The notes: generated by a model from the sequence alone, not told the origin. Positions 10,964-20,418 are shown, numbered from the stretch's first letter. The stretch: DNA of 22,524 bases from a virus (IMGVR_UViG_3300006920_000279:1-22524); one strand, 5' to 3'. Translations and numbers: made by a program.

Positions 10964-12085
10964 ATGGGTTTAATATTAACAAGAAGTCCTTTTCATATAA
11001 GTAGAGGTGAATTAGACGCTAACGCATCTGCTTTAATATCAATAGGTAGAATGAATGGTGCTGGGAATTTAGAGGTGGTAGAGGAATACACTTTAAGTTT
11101 TAGAGATAAATACTTTATAGACATATCTAAACTATGTAGCTCGGTTTACGCACCAAACTACTCCTATATTGGCGTTTGGAGTCAATACATTACGTCTTTC
11201 GTAGGGGATTCTCTTAAATTCTACGAAAATGGATATGTTACTGTAACTATTAGTGGTAGTATCTCTGGTGTTGCTCAAGCAGACCAAGTTACCAACTATT
11301 TCTGTACAGACGGATATGTTTATTCTTCAGAAAAAATAGATAAAGACTTTGTGGCTGAACTAGAAAACAATAGCTTCTATGCTGGTAGCTCAGATACTAT
11401 ATATAAGCTAGATGGTTACGACCTTAGAATACCTATACTAAACCCTAAGAGTTACACTTCAGACAGCTATGTATATGTTTACTTTATGTATCAAGGCAGT
11501 GCTGTTCATACAGACTCTCTATTGTACAGAGATGAAGGGAGTAGTACGCTTACTGTGTCTAGGTGGGGAGGTAATAGCGATATTAATGTTGATGAGATTC
11601 AAGTATCTTCAGACCACGGAGTTAAGACTATTAAAGTTAAAGAGATAGAAGAATGTAAGTACAACCCATATAGAATCACATTTAGGAATAGATATGGTGT
11701 AATGGAAGACTTATGGTTCTTTAAAAAGTCAGAATCATCTATTAGTGTTGAAGCTGAAGAGTTTAGAGCTAATCAGTTTAAGCAAAGAAGTTCTGGAGGT
11801 AGAGACAGAGATGCTGGTCTTGTTAGGTCATCTAAAGAATATGGTAAAAACGGAACAGAGTCAATTACTTTAAACTCTGGATTCGTAGATCAAGCTCTTA
11901 ACGAGTCTTTTAAGCAACTTATGTTGTCTGAAGAGGTTCAACTATTAGATTCAGATAATGATGTCCTTAGAGCTGTTAAAATTAGCGATTCTTCATTAAA
12001 AATAAAGACCTCAGTTAACGACAAACTTATAAACTATACAATAGAAGTAGAGTTTAGTAATAACATAATAGACGACGTAATTTAA
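10964..12085 (+). CDS. Putative distal tail structural protein, 373 aa
   Basis: It begins MGLILTRSPFHISRGELDAN and is rich in Ser, Tyr and Gly with many predicted strands, typical of tail proteins. The C-terminal region, KIKTSVNDKLINYTIEVEFSN, resembles the end of Bacteroidetes tail proteins encoded just before the large hub/baseplate protein. No enzyme motif is visible. Its stop overlaps the next ATG. A distal tail or baseplate ring role is inferred from neighbours only. Confidence 0.6.
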   Translation: MGLILTRSPFHISRGELDANASALISIGRMNGAGNLEVVEEYTLSFRDKYFIDISKLCSSVYAPNYSYIGVWSQYITSFVGDSLKFYENGYVTVTISGSISGVAQADQVTNYFCTDGYVYSSEKIDKDFVAELENNSFYAGSSDTIYKLDGYDLRIPILNPKSYTSDSYVYVYFMYQGSAVHTDSLLYRDEGSSTLTVSRWGGNSDINVDEIQVSSDHGVKTIKVKEIEECKYNPYRITFRNRYGVMEDLWFFKKSESSISVEAEEFRANQFKQRSSGGRDRDAGLVRSSKEYGKNGTESITLNSGFVDQALNESFKQLMLSEEVQLLDSDNDVLRAVKISDSSLKIKTSVNDKLINYTIEVEFSNNIIDDVI

Positions 12086-14931
12086 TGAACTTACAACCTG
12101 AATTATATATAGATACAAGTGGTAATCCATTAGGAGAGCCTACATTTGAAAGAGTAGAGTTCTTTGATTTTGAGTCAATAGAGCTTAACTCTTCATTTCA
12201 AGACGTTAGAGACATTTCTAAGGTGTTTACAGACTATTCTAAAACATTTTCTGTTCCTGCATCTCCAATTAACAATAGGATATTTAAGCATTATTATAAT
12301 TCTAATATAAACAATGGCTTTGATGCTAGAATAAAGCAAAAAGCAGAGATATACTTAAACGGAGTATTATTTAAAGTAGGTTATGCTAGATTAACTAAGG
12401 CTACACTTAAAGGTTCAAGACCTCATTCTTATAGGATAACATTCTTTGGTGCTTTAACTAAGATACAGAATGTGATAGGTGTGTCTGAGCTATCTGAATT
12501 ATCTTCTTTAGATAAATACAACCATACTTATAACATAGACAACGTAAATAATGGTTTTAGAACAGGATTAGAGTTATCTAGTACAGGTATGATTACAGGT
12601 GCAGGTAAAGATATAGTTTATCCGTCTATTTCTGCTTCAGAGAAGTGGTTTTATGATTCTAACAGCTCAACACCTGTTAGTGAAACAGAGTTTAATCAAG
12701 GTACTAGTGCCAACATATATGACGAGGATGGTTTAGGTAATTATGGTATAAACTGGCTAAACCTAAAACCAGCTATAAAAGTTAAACATATCATATCTGC
12801 TATTGAAGATAAGTATTCTAGTATAGACTTCTCTGATGACTTCTTTGGTACTGCTGAGTTTGATGATTTATATATGTTACTACATAACAATAAGGGAGTT
12901 TTAGCACCTAAGTCGTCTACTAATACAGATACTTCGACAACTTACAGGATAGGTACTAACAATACCAATTCTGACTTCTTATTAAGTAGTGGAACAGACA
13001 GAAGACCTATGACAACTTATTGGGAGGATGCTGGTTTTACTGAAGTACGTGTTTTTCAATATCACGTCATAGTTGATGTAACTAATGTGACTAAAAGTGG
13101 TGGTGGCACTAATCCTGTGTATGACTTAGAAATACTAGATGGAAACATTGTTATAGAAAGGTTTGTAGGATTAAATGGAGACACTCAAAAGACAGCAGTA
13201 TTATGTTCAGAAAATAGAAAAGAGTGGGATAACATAAATGTTAGAATAAGCTCTACAGAAAACGAATTAGCTACCTTTGACTTAGATGTTGAACTAAAGA
13301 AGGTTAGGTTTAAGGTAAATAGAATAGGTGTTTCAGATGAATATATTTGCGATGTACAAAACTTTATAAACGATGGTGGTGTTCCTGTAACAGAATCAAG
13401 TTACTACTTCCCTAGAGTATCTGGAACTCAATCATTAGTTCAAAACATAGAAATAACAAAGAATATGCCAAAGATGAAGATAATAGACTTCTTAACAGGT
13501 ATATTTAAAGCATTCAACCTTACTGCTATAGTTGGTAGTGATGGTCAAATACAAGTAAAACCTTTAATAGACTTCTACAATACAGGAAACACTATTGATA
13601 TAACTAATATGGTTGATAATAGTGAGTTAGAGGTAAATAGAATGGACTTGTTTAAGAATATAAGTTTTAACTTCTCAGAACCTAAGACTTTTGGAATAAT
13701 AAACAATAATGAGTTATCTCAAACAGATTATGGTAACTTAGAGTATGAGTCTGTAGCTAACGGAACAGATGCTAGTTTAATCTTTGACGGTAAAGACTAT
13801 AAAGTTAAATTACCTTTTGAGAAAATGTATTACGAGAGGCTATATGATGAAGATAATCTAACAGAAAAGACTAGCTTTGGTAATGGATGGTTGGTAGATA
13901 AAGACCAGAACGAAGTTGTGACTAAACCTATATTATTCTTTAATGTAGTTCAGCCTGTTGACTCATCTAAGTTTAAAATAGGATTCTTAGGTAAACCATT
14001 AATTACTCAATACAATAGAGCTAGTAATTCAAATGCTTTAGAGTATTGGACTGGCACGGATTGGTATGTAGAACAAGGAACAAAGAGTATCAACTTTAAC
14101 GGAGAGTTTGATGAGTTTACTTTTACATTAATTGCTAGAGGGTTATTCAGAAAGTACTATAGCGATTATATATCAAGTGTATTTGACAAAAAGACTAGAA
14201 TATTTAAGCTAAAAATGAAAGCTAGTATATCTTTCTTATTAAAGTACAATATTAATGATACATTGTTGATGAATGGAGAGAAATTCTTAATTAACAACAT
14301 AAGAACTAATTTAAACACAGGTGTTACGGATATTGAGTTAATACTTAAATTCTTCTCTAGTGAAGATGCAGACCCTGTTGGAGACCCTTTAACAACACCT
14401 ACAGGATTGTTTTTATTACCTACTCTTAGTAACGAGCAGTTGTCTATAGGTTGGTCATCTAATCCAAGTGGAGAGATAGTTAAAGGATATAAGGTTTATC
14501 TTGACGGAGTATTAAATAAAACACTTCTCAGAGTAAATTCTTACACAATAGAAGGTTTAGACCCTAATACGTCTTACGATATACAGATATCAGCTTATGA
14601 TGCTCAGGGTAATGAGTCTTCATTGACTTCAGTATTAACAGCTACTACAGGTTCTTCAGATACAGGAGCACCTACAACACCATCTAACTTAATTGTTACT
14701 GGTTATACAGATGTATCGGTAGGTTTATCTTGGAATGCTAGTACAGATGACGTAGCTGTAACAGGTTACGAGGTTTATGTAGACGGAGTATTAAATCAGA
14801 CTGTAACAGGAACAAGTCTTAACTTACTAGGATTAACGAGCAATACAGTTTACTCATTCTATGTTAGAGCAAAAGACGCAGTACCAAACTACTCAGATAT
14901 AAGTAACGAAGTAATAATAAGAACATTATGA
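12085..14931 (+). CDS. Large tail hub/baseplate protein with two FN3 domains, 948 aa
   Basis: The N-terminal about 750 residues contain FEDVRDISKVFTDYSKTFSV-like sequence (RDISKVFTDYSKTFSVPASP, about 42-61) and RITFFGALTKIQN, features of large Bacteroidetes phage tail proteins. They probably form the tail tip hub. From about residue 770, two fibronectin type III domains follow (about 770-857 and 860-948). Each has SIGW/SLSW, GYKVYLDGV/GYEVYVDGV, GLDPNTSY/GLTSNTVY and AYDAQGNES/AKDAVPNYS. FN3 domains in phage tails often bind cell-surface carbohydrate. The stop overlaps the next ATG (ATGA). Confidence 0.75.
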   Translation: MNLQPELYIDTSGNPLGEPTFERVEFFDFESIELNSSFQDVRDISKVFTDYSKTFSVPASPINNRIFKHYYNSNINNGFDARIKQKAEIYLNGVLFKVGYARLTKATLKGSRPHSYRITFFGALTKIQNVIGVSELSELSSLDKYNHTYNIDNVNNGFRTGLELSSTGMITGAGKDIVYPSISASEKWFYDSNSSTPVSETEFNQGTSANIYDEDGLGNYGINWLNLKPAIKVKHIISAIEDKYSSIDFSDDFFGTAEFDDLYMLLHNNKGVLAPKSSTNTDTSTTYRIGTNNTNSDFLLSSGTDRRPMTTYWEDAGFTEVRVFQYHVIVDVTNVTKSGGGTNPVYDLEILDGNIVIERFVGLNGDTQKTAVLCSENRKEWDNINVRISSTENELATFDLDVELKKVRFKVNRIGVSDEYICDVQNFINDGGVPVTESSYYFPRVSGTQSLVQNIEITKNMPKMKIIDFLTGIFKAFNLTAIVGSDGQIQVKPLIDFYNTGNTIDITNMVDNSELEVNRMDLFKNISFNFSEPKTFGIINNNELSQTDYGNLEYESVANGTDASLIFDGKDYKVKLPFEKMYYERLYDEDNLTEKTSFGNGWLVDKDQNEVVTKPILFFNVVQPVDSSKFKIGFLGKPLITQYNRASNSNALEYWTGTDWYVEQGTKSINFNGEFDEFTFTLIARGLFRKYYSDYISSVFDKKTRIFKLKMKASISFLLKYNINDTLLMNGEKFLINNIRTNLNTGVTDIELILKFFSSEDADPVGDPLTTPTGLFLLPTLSNEQLSIGWSSNPSGEIVKGYKVYLDGVLNKTLLRVNSYTIEGLDPNTSYDIQISAYDAQGNESSLTSVLTATTGSSDTGAPTTPSNLIVTGYTDVSVGLSWNASTDDVAVTGYEVYVDGVLNQTVTGTSLNLLGLTSNTVYSFYVRAKDAVPNYSDISNEVIIRTL

Positions 14932-15077
14932 TAATAAAACAAGCATTAGAATTACTAGCTGGTAGTGACTGGCTAGTAGCAGATAAGGATATACAAATAG
15001 CAAAAGGATTGTATGAATTACCTACAACCTTTGCAGAGCTAAGAATGAATAACAAACGTAAAAAACTATTGAAATAA
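14928..15077 (+). CDS. Small protein between hub and tape measure, 49 aa
   Basis: It begins MIIKQALELLAGSDWLVADK and ends MNNKRKKLLK. Start ATGA overlaps the hub stop and the TAA overlaps the tape-measure ATG, so it is locked into the operon on both sides. The position directly before the tape measure is where a chaperone part often lies, but this product has no chaperone-like sequence. Not recognised. Confidence 0.65.
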   Translation: MIIKQALELLAGSDWLVADKDIQIAKGLYELPTTFAELRMNNKRKKLLK

Positions 15078-17356
15078 TGGCTAAAGACATAAATAATATA
15101 ATTTATAAGGTACAAGTAGATGCTACTAGTGGTAAGATAAGCATAGACGGTGTAACTAAGAGTTTTGAGCAAGCTGATAAAGCATTCTTAAAGTTACAAA
15201 AAGATGTAGCTAAAGGTATTCCAGATGCAACCAAGAATATGAAGAGTTTAAAGTCAGCTTCTGGTGGAGCAACTACTTCTGTGCTAGAACTTGGTAGAGT
15301 AGTTTCTGATGCACCTTATGGTATTAGAGGTATGGCAAACAACGTTTCTCAGCTAGCTTCTAATATGCTATTTACATCTCAGCAGATAGATAAGACTACA
15401 GGTAAGGCTATAGGTTTTAAAGGTGTTTTAAAAGATATGGGTAAGTCTTTTATGGGTCCTCTAGGTGTTTTATTTGCTATACAAGCAGTAGTAGCTGCTG
15501 TCGACTACTTTTATGGCAGTGCTACAAAAGCTGCTGGAGCAGGTAAGGAGTTTGAATTATCAGCTAAAGACTTGAGTGGGACTCTTAGAGACCTTCACGG
15601 TACTCAAGAGGAAGTTAACGATAAGATAGACGAATACATAACATTGATGATGAAGAAGAGAGCTGTAGCTAAAGAAGATGCTGAGTCTAACCAAAAAATA
15701 TCTAAGCTAGATAAAATCATAGATGATGCTAAGGCAATAATGTTCAATAACGATGTTGAAAGGCTTGGTGGAGCTGAAAGATTAACCAAACAGCAAATAG
15801 CTTTAGCTAATAAGACCTACAATGCTCAAAAAGAGATATTAGAAAAAGCTGAGAGTGATAGAGTGGAGGAGTTTAAAGCAGTTATAAAGAGACAGCAAGA
15901 GATTGAAGATTTAGACAAGAAAATGAAAGCTGCACGAGAAGGCACATTAAAATCATTAAAGAACTTAAAAAAGGAGAAGGAGAAGGAAAGAGAGCTAAAT
16001 GCTGACAGTGCTGAAGAATATAAAAGATTAACTGTAGCTATAGACGAGTATCAGAGAAAGATAGAAGAGATTGAAGGTAAGAAAACTAAAGGTAGCGGTA
16101 AGGACAAAAAAATATCTCCATTTAAAACACCTAAAGAATTAGATATAGATATAAAGAATGCTGAGAACGCTATGATTCAGTATGATAAGAAGATAGAAGA
16201 CGCTAGGCTTAAAGAAGAACTTAATAGCAAACTGAGGGTAGCTCAGTCTGAATACGAGAAGAGGTTAATAAGAGAGAAGTACGAGGAAGAAAGGTTAAGA
16301 AATCAAATAGAATCAGAAAGAAAAGCTCTTAAATTAAAAATGAGTACAGAGAAGGCTGTAGTTAATCAAAAAGTCGACAATCATATAGACGACCTAAAAA
16401 GAACTACAGAACTTTATATACATAAAACAAAATTAGATAAAAACCTGTCTTCAAAGCAAAAAGAGCAAATGATTAGAATGGCTAAATCTCAATTACAGAT
16501 AGCTACTAATCAAGCACAACAGGAAGGTACAAAATCTATTAGTGAAATAACTGAAAAGTACGCTCCTTTATTCGCATTATTCGAGAAGTTAGGTACGGCA
16601 AGAATGAACGCTTTATATTCTGGGTTTGGAGGAGAGAGCCTTACTGCCGACCAAATAAAAGAGCGTGACGCTAAATTACTTGAAGCTAAATTACAGACAA
16701 TGATGGAGGCTGCTAATGCTATATCTTCATTTATGGATGCTGAAATTCAAAGAGAAATAACCAAAGAGCAAAACAAAACAAATGCGATAAATAATGAACT
16801 GAAAGAAAGGTTAAATAACGAAAACTTATCTGCTTCAGAAAGAAAGCGTATTCAGTTAGAAATATCCAAGAACGATGAGGCTATGCGTGTTAAAAAAGAG
16901 AAGTTAGAAAAGAAGGCTTTTAAAATACAGAAAGCTGCTAATATAGCTAACGCTTTAGTTTCTACTTATTCAGGAGCTTCAGCAGCTTATTTTAACTCAC
17001 TAGCAAACCCTATGAATAAACTACTTCCTGATGGAGGATTAGTTAGGGCTAAAATAAACGCTGGTATTGCTGCTGCTGTCGGTCTTACTAATGTAGCTAT
17101 GATAGCTAGACAGAAGTTTCAATCATCTTCAGCAGGTGCACCTTCTGCTGGTTCGTTAGGTGGAAGTGGAGGTTCTGGTGGTGGTAACGATAGAAGTTTT
17201 AACTTTAATTTAGCAGGAGCTTCTAGGGAAAACCAACTAGCTAATACATTACAAGGTAGATTCAACCAACCATTACAAGCATACGTTGTTAGTAGAGATA
17301 TAACGAATCAACAGCAATTAGACGAAGAAATTACGAGTTCTGCAAGCTTTGGTTAA
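15077..17356 (+). CDS. Tail tape measure protein, 759 aa
   Basis: Sets tail length and is ejected with the DNA. Visible features are a short N-terminal strand region and LELGRVVSDAPYGIRGMANN (70-89), a block I associate with Bacteroidetes tape measures. A hydrophobic segment follows (FMGPLGVLFAIQAVVAAVDYF, about 125-146), then long charged coiled coils (about 170-620), an Ala-rich region (NIANALVSTYSGASAAYF) and a Gly/Ser linker near 700. Applying the usual roughly 0.15 nm per residue gives a tail of about 110 nm (estimate). The opposite-strand frames here are shadows. Confidence 0.9.
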   Translation: MAKDINNIIYKVQVDATSGKISIDGVTKSFEQADKAFLKLQKDVAKGIPDATKNMKSLKSASGGATTSVLELGRVVSDAPYGIRGMANNVSQLASNMLFTSQQIDKTTGKAIGFKGVLKDMGKSFMGPLGVLFAIQAVVAAVDYFYGSATKAAGAGKEFELSAKDLSGTLRDLHGTQEEVNDKIDEYITLMMKKRAVAKEDAESNQKISKLDKIIDDAKAIMFNNDVERLGGAERLTKQQIALANKTYNAQKEILEKAESDRVEEFKAVIKRQQEIEDLDKKMKAAREGTLKSLKNLKKEKEKERELNADSAEEYKRLTVAIDEYQRKIEEIEGKKTKGSGKDKKISPFKTPKELDIDIKNAENAMIQYDKKIEDARLKEELNSKLRVAQSEYEKRLIREKYEEERLRNQIESERKALKLKMSTEKAVVNQKVDNHIDDLKRTTELYIHKTKLDKNLSSKQKEQMIRMAKSQLQIATNQAQQEGTKSISEITEKYAPLFALFEKLGTARMNALYSGFGGESLTADQIKERDAKLLEAKLQTMMEAANAISSFMDAEIQREITKEQNKTNAINNELKERLNNENLSASERKRIQLEISKNDEAMRVKKEKLEKKAFKIQKAANIANALVSTYSGASAAYFNSLANPMNKLLPDGGLVRAKINAGIAAAVGLTNVAMIARQKFQSSSAGAPSAGSLGGSGGSGGGNDRSFNFNLAGASRENQLANTLQGRFNQPLQAYVVSRDITNQQQLDEEITSSASFG

Positions 17357-17374
17357 AAACAAAACGATAATAAT

Positions 17375-17391
17375 AAAAATACGTTAACTTA
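17375..17391 (+). promoter_or_regulatory. Late promoter motif, copy 2 (protease operon)
   Basis: AAAAATACGTTAACTTA, 13 nt before the ATG at 17405. It shares the AAAAATACGTTA core with three other late units. Confidence 0.7.
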
Positions 17392-17404
17392 TTAAATAAA
17401 AATT

Positions 17405-18031
17405 ATGAATAGTGAATTTGATACAATAGAATTAATCATAGACGAACAACTAGAGGAAGAAGGCATAAACGCTATCTCTCTAGTAGAGTTTCCTGCTATA
17501 GAAGAGAACTTTGTAGCTCTTAGTAAAGACCAACATAAAGTTGAGTTTAAAACTGTAGATAAAGATAAAAGAATTATTGTGGGATTAGCATTAGTTCCAG
17601 ATAAGCTCATATATCGTCGTAGAGGTGATTACGAGTATAATATAACATTCTCTAAGGAAACTGTGAGAAAAGCGTCTGAGCTATACTTAAAACGTCTTAA
17701 AAACAATAATACAACCCTAGAGCATCAAGAGTTTACTTCTGGTGTATCTGTAATTGAATCTTGGATAGTAGAAGACCCTAAACAAGATAAAACTGCTTTA
17801 TATAACTTAAATGCTAAAGAGGGTGATTGGGCAGTAGTTATGAAGATAGATAACGATGCTGTATGGCAAGATGTAAAGAATGGTAAGTATTTAGGTTTAA
17901 GTATTGAAGGTATCTTTAGTGATAAGAAAGAGGAGGAAATGAGTTCTTTAGAGGATATGACTGAGGAAGAAGCTAAAATATTATTACAAGAAATAAAAGA
18001 CTATCTAGAGAATGAGAGCAAAATATTGTAA
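17405..18031 (+). CDS. XkdF-like prohead serine protease, 208 aa
   Basis: Matches the phage XkdF-type serine protease family, which processes scaffold and capsid in proheads. Blocks: INAISLVEFPAIEENFVALS (21-40), RIIVGLALVPDKLIYRR (56-72), FSKETVRKASELYLK (82-96), LEHQ with His107, VIESWIVEDP (116-125), GDWAVVMKIDNDAVWQDVKNG (140-160) and GLSIEGIF with Ser166. His107 and Ser166 are the likely catalytic residues by family comparison. The acidic C-terminal helix (SSLEDMTEEEAKILLQEIKD) may contact the scaffold. The gene lies ahead of scaffold and capsid, as expected. It overlaps the next gene by 20 nt. Confidence 0.85.
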   Translation: MNSEFDTIELIIDEQLEEEGINAISLVEFPAIEENFVALSKDQHKVEFKTVDKDKRIIVGLALVPDKLIYRRRGDYEYNITFSKETVRKASELYLKRLKNNNTTLEHQEFTSGVSVIESWIVEDPKQDKTALYNLNAKEGDWAVVMKIDNDAVWQDVKNGKYLGLSIEGIFSDKKEEEMSSLEDMTEEEAKILLQEIKDYLENESKIL

Positions 18032-18242
18032 GTCAAAGAATACATATACTATAAAGGACTGTAAAAATTGTAAGTGCCAGTACTATTGGAAACAAGGTAT
18101 TGGCTCTATACATAATGACAACCACGATTCTACTATAGTTAACCAAGATACTCAGAGAACGGAAATACATATAACATCTGAGAAGACTTCTGAAGAAGGT
18201 AATATTACAAATATAGATACAACAAGGATTATAGTAAGTTAA
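18012..18242 (+). CDS. Cys-rich small protein, 76 aa
   Basis: It begins MRAKYCKSKNTYTIKDCKNCKCQ. Cys6, 17, 20 and 22 (C-x10-CxxCxC) could bind one metal ion. The rest is polar with IHNDNHDSTIVNQDT and a strand-rich end. It overlaps the protease gene by 20 nt and is followed after 2 nt by the fibre-like gene. Not recognised as a family. Its place in a head-gene operon suggests a structural or assembly function. Confidence 0.65.
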   Translation: MRAKYCKSKNTYTIKDCKNCKCQYYWKQGIGSIHNDNHDSTIVNQDTQRTEIHITSEKTSEEGNITNIDTTRIIVS

Positions 18243-18244
18243 AA

Positions 18245-18745
18245 ATGTCAACAAGAAAAAAAACAAATGCAACTTTCAATGTTCGACCAGACCACGCAAC
18301 AAATGTAGAGGTTTCATCTTGGGATATGGAGGCTCACGAAAGTGGCTGCATAGTTTGGGATTCTACTCTAGAGGCAAATGTTATGTGGCAAGGTGCTGAT
18401 TGGGTAACAGTAGTAACAAGCCCACCAACTGGAGCATCTCCATTTTTAATAACAGCGACACCTACTGGAGCTTCAACGTATTCATCACATAAAGCAGATG
18501 TATATATAACGTGGTTGGGTGCTTCGGGAACATACGAATTAACACTACCTAATGCAGCTGAACACCCTTACAGAACTATAAGAGTAATAGATGATGGTAC
18601 GGTCAACTCTAATAATAAAATACACATACTAGCACCTAGTCCTCAGACAATAGATGGAACTGCTTTTTATTCACTTAGTAAGCCTTACGGAGGTGTAACG
18701 GTCTGGAGTGATGGTAGTAATTGGATAGTAATACAAGCAAAATAA
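18245..18745 (+). CDS. Putative head fibre/decoration protein, 166 aa
   Basis: An N-terminal WDMEAHESGCIVWDSTLEAN motif, a Pro/Thr/Gly linker (PPTGASPFLITATPTGASTYS, about 59-79) and a beta-rich C-terminal domain (GTYELTLPNAAEHPYRTIRVIDD ... FYSLSKPYGGVTVWSDGSNWIVIQ). The C-terminal region has the look of trimeric fibre-head domains in phage fibres. Located between protease and scaffold, it is more likely attached to the capsid than to the tail. Assignment is from composition and position. Confidence 0.5.
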   Translation: MSTRKKTNATFNVRPDHATNVEVSSWDMEAHESGCIVWDSTLEANVMWQGADWVTVVTSPPTGASPFLITATPTGASTYSSHKADVYITWLGASGTYELTLPNAAEHPYRTIRVIDDGTVNSNNKIHILAPSPQTIDGTAFYSLSKPYGGVTVWSDGSNWIVIQAK

Positions 18746-18830
18746 TAGTAAATAATAAATTAAATATAAAATGATTAGAGAAATAATCTAGTTATCAAGC
18801 AGTTAGTGATTAAAACGAAACAGTTAGAAT

Positions 18831-18847
18831 AAAAATACGTTATATTA
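18831..18847 (+). promoter_or_regulatory. Late promoter motif, copy 3 (scaffold-capsid operon)
   Basis: AAAAATACGTTATATTA, 20 nt before the ATG at 18868, in a 122-bp gap with no gene. Confidence 0.7.
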
Positions 18848-18867
18848 ATATATAAAAACAATCAATT

Positions 18868-19383
18868 ATGAACAGTAAAGAAATTCTTACAAGCATCAAA
18901 GAATTAGTAGGTCTCTCTAAGGAGGAAGTTACTACAGAAGTTGAGGCTACAGAAGAGGTTGTCTTATCTACAGAGGAGGTTGCTGAAGAGGTTATCGAAG
19001 AAAAAGTTGAAGAGGTAGAGTTGTCTACAGAAGAAACTAAAGAAGAGGTTATCGAAGAAGCAGTTGAATTAGCTGAAGAGAAAGAAGAGCCTAAACAAGA
19101 AGCACCAGTTCAAGTGAACTTTGCTACTCAAGAAGAACTATCTCAAGTTAAACAAGAATTGTTATCTATGATTAAAGCAATGATGGAAGACAAATCTGAT
19201 TATAACGAGGCTGATGTACCTGCTAAATTATCTGCTGAAGAAAAAGAAGCTGTAGAGCTTTCTGAAGAAGTAGAAGAAGAAGTAGTACATTCTCCTGAGA
19301 GTGTAACTGAGACTAGACAGAAAAATTTTAATAACAAAGGAATGACTGCTGCCGAACGAGTGTGGTCAATGATTAATAATTAA
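18868..19383 (+). CDS. Putative capsid scaffold protein, 171 aa
   Basis: A highly acidic, Glu/Val-rich, low-complexity helical protein directly before the capsid gene, the usual place and character of a scaffold. Internal repeats: EEVIEEKVEEVELSTEE and EEVIEEAVELAEEKEEP, with identical DNA GAAGAGGTTATCGAAGAA at 18985 and 19042. The middle (QVNFATQEELSQVKQELLSMIKAMM) is a likely coiled coil. The conserved-looking C-terminal GMTAAERVWSMINN may bind capsid subunits. Expected to be removed by the upstream protease; no enzymatic motif. Confidence 0.7.
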   Translation: MNSKEILTSIKELVGLSKEEVTTEVEATEEVVLSTEEVAEEVIEEKVEEVELSTEETKEEVIEEAVELAEEKEEPKQEAPVQVNFATQEELSQVKQELLSMIKAMMEDKSDYNEADVPAKLSAEEKEAVELSEEVEEEVVHSPESVTETRQKNFNNKGMTAAERVWSMINN

Positions 19384-19412
19384 TTAAATTAAATTTAAAA
19401 TTCGCTAAAATT

Positions 19413-20363
19413 ATGGCAACAAGTACAAGTATTACTACTACCTATGCTGGAGAAAGCGCTGGAAAATACATCTCGGCAGCTTTATTGGCAGGTAACACAA
19501 TCGCTAACGGAGGTTTAACTATTAGACCAAACGTTAAATTTAAAGAAGTTGTAAAAAGATTAGAATTAGACGGTATCGTAAAAGATGGTACTTGTGATTT
19601 CGCTGACACTTCTACATTAACACTTACTGAAAGAATCCTTCAACCAGAAGAATTTCAAGTAAACTTAGAATTATGTAAGAAAGATTTCCGTTCTGATTGG
19701 GATGCTATTAAAATGGGTTATTCTGCTTTCGATAACTTACCTTCTTCTTTCCAAGACTATTTAATCGGTCACGTTGCTGCTAAAGTAGCACAGAAACAAG
19801 AACAAAACATCTGGGGTGGTACTAACGCTACTGCTGGAGAGTATGATGGTTTTTCTACTTTATTAGCTGCTGACGCTGATTTACCTGCTGCAAACGAAGT
19901 TACTGGTACTTCTGTAACTGCTGCAAACGTTGTAGATGAATTAGGAAAAGTTGTAGATGCTATTCCTGCTGCTTTATACGGAAGAGATGACTTATATATT
20001 TATGTTGCTCAAAACGTATTTAGAAGTTATAAAAGAGCCTTAGGAGGATTTCAAAGTGGAGGTCAAGGAGCTGCTGGTTTCCAAGATAAAGGAAACAATC
20101 AAGATATCAACATCTCTTACTTTGATGGTGTAAAAATCTTTATGGCTAACGGACTTGCTTCTGATACTATGATTGCTACTACTAAAGATAACCTACATTT
20201 TGGTACTGGTTTGATGTCAGATTCTAATGAGGTAAAAATCTTAGATATGGCTGACTTAGATGGTTCACAAAATGTAAGAATCATTATGAGGTTTACTGCT
20301 GGTGTTCAGTATGGAGTTGTTGAAGATATCGTAACTTACGGAATCGTTAACGGAGCTAACTAA
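19413..20363 (+). CDS. Major capsid protein (HK97 fold), 316 aa
   Basis: The shell subunit. It begins MATSTSITTTYAGESAGKYI and contains GGLTIRPNVKFKEVVKRLE, CDFADTSTLTLTERILQPEEF, DFRSDWDAIKMGYSAFDNLP and HVAAKVAQKQEQNIWGG. These blocks I recognise as typical of flavobacterial phage capsid proteins. The C-terminal half has FDGVKIFMANGLASDTMIAT, an HK97-type P-loop/A-domain pattern. Codon use shifts to more TTC, AAC, ATC and GCT than in early genes, as in highly expressed genes. It lies 29 nt after the scaffold and is followed by a terminator. Confidence 0.9.
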   Translation: MATSTSITTTYAGESAGKYISAALLAGNTIANGGLTIRPNVKFKEVVKRLELDGIVKDGTCDFADTSTLTLTERILQPEEFQVNLELCKKDFRSDWDAIKMGYSAFDNLPSSFQDYLIGHVAAKVAQKQEQNIWGGTNATAGEYDGFSTLLAADADLPAANEVTGTSVTAANVVDELGKVVDAIPAALYGRDDLYIYVAQNVFRSYKRALGGFQSGGQGAAGFQDKGNNQDINISYFDGVKIFMANGLASDTMIATTKDNLHFGTGLMSDSNEVKILDMADLDGSQNVRIIMRFTAGVQYGVVEDIVTYGIVNGAN

Positions 20364-20384
20364 GATTAGTATAATATAAACTAG

Positions 20385-20418
20385 AAAGGGTAGGTAGTTA
20401 ATCTGCTTGCCCTTTTTT
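20385..20418 (+). terminator. Terminator after the capsid gene
   Basis: AAAGGGTAGG pairs with CTTGCCCTTT (two G-T pairs), loop about 11 nt, then a T-run. Strong hairpin. It separates capsid from the tail-tube gene, which has no late-promoter motif of its own, so it is probably leaky. Confidence 0.85.

Noticed and set aside
14864-15172. Minus-strand 102-codon frame
   Set aside because: Covers the junction of three interlocked plus genes (hub, 49-aa protein, tape measure); no support of its own.
15604-17610. Minus-strand Ser/Leu-rich frames within tape measure and protease
   Set aside because: Shadows of strongly supported plus genes.
18033-18272. Minus-strand hydrophobic frame of 79 codons
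   Set aside because: Antisense to the Cys-rich gene and the start of the fibre-like gene in a late operon.
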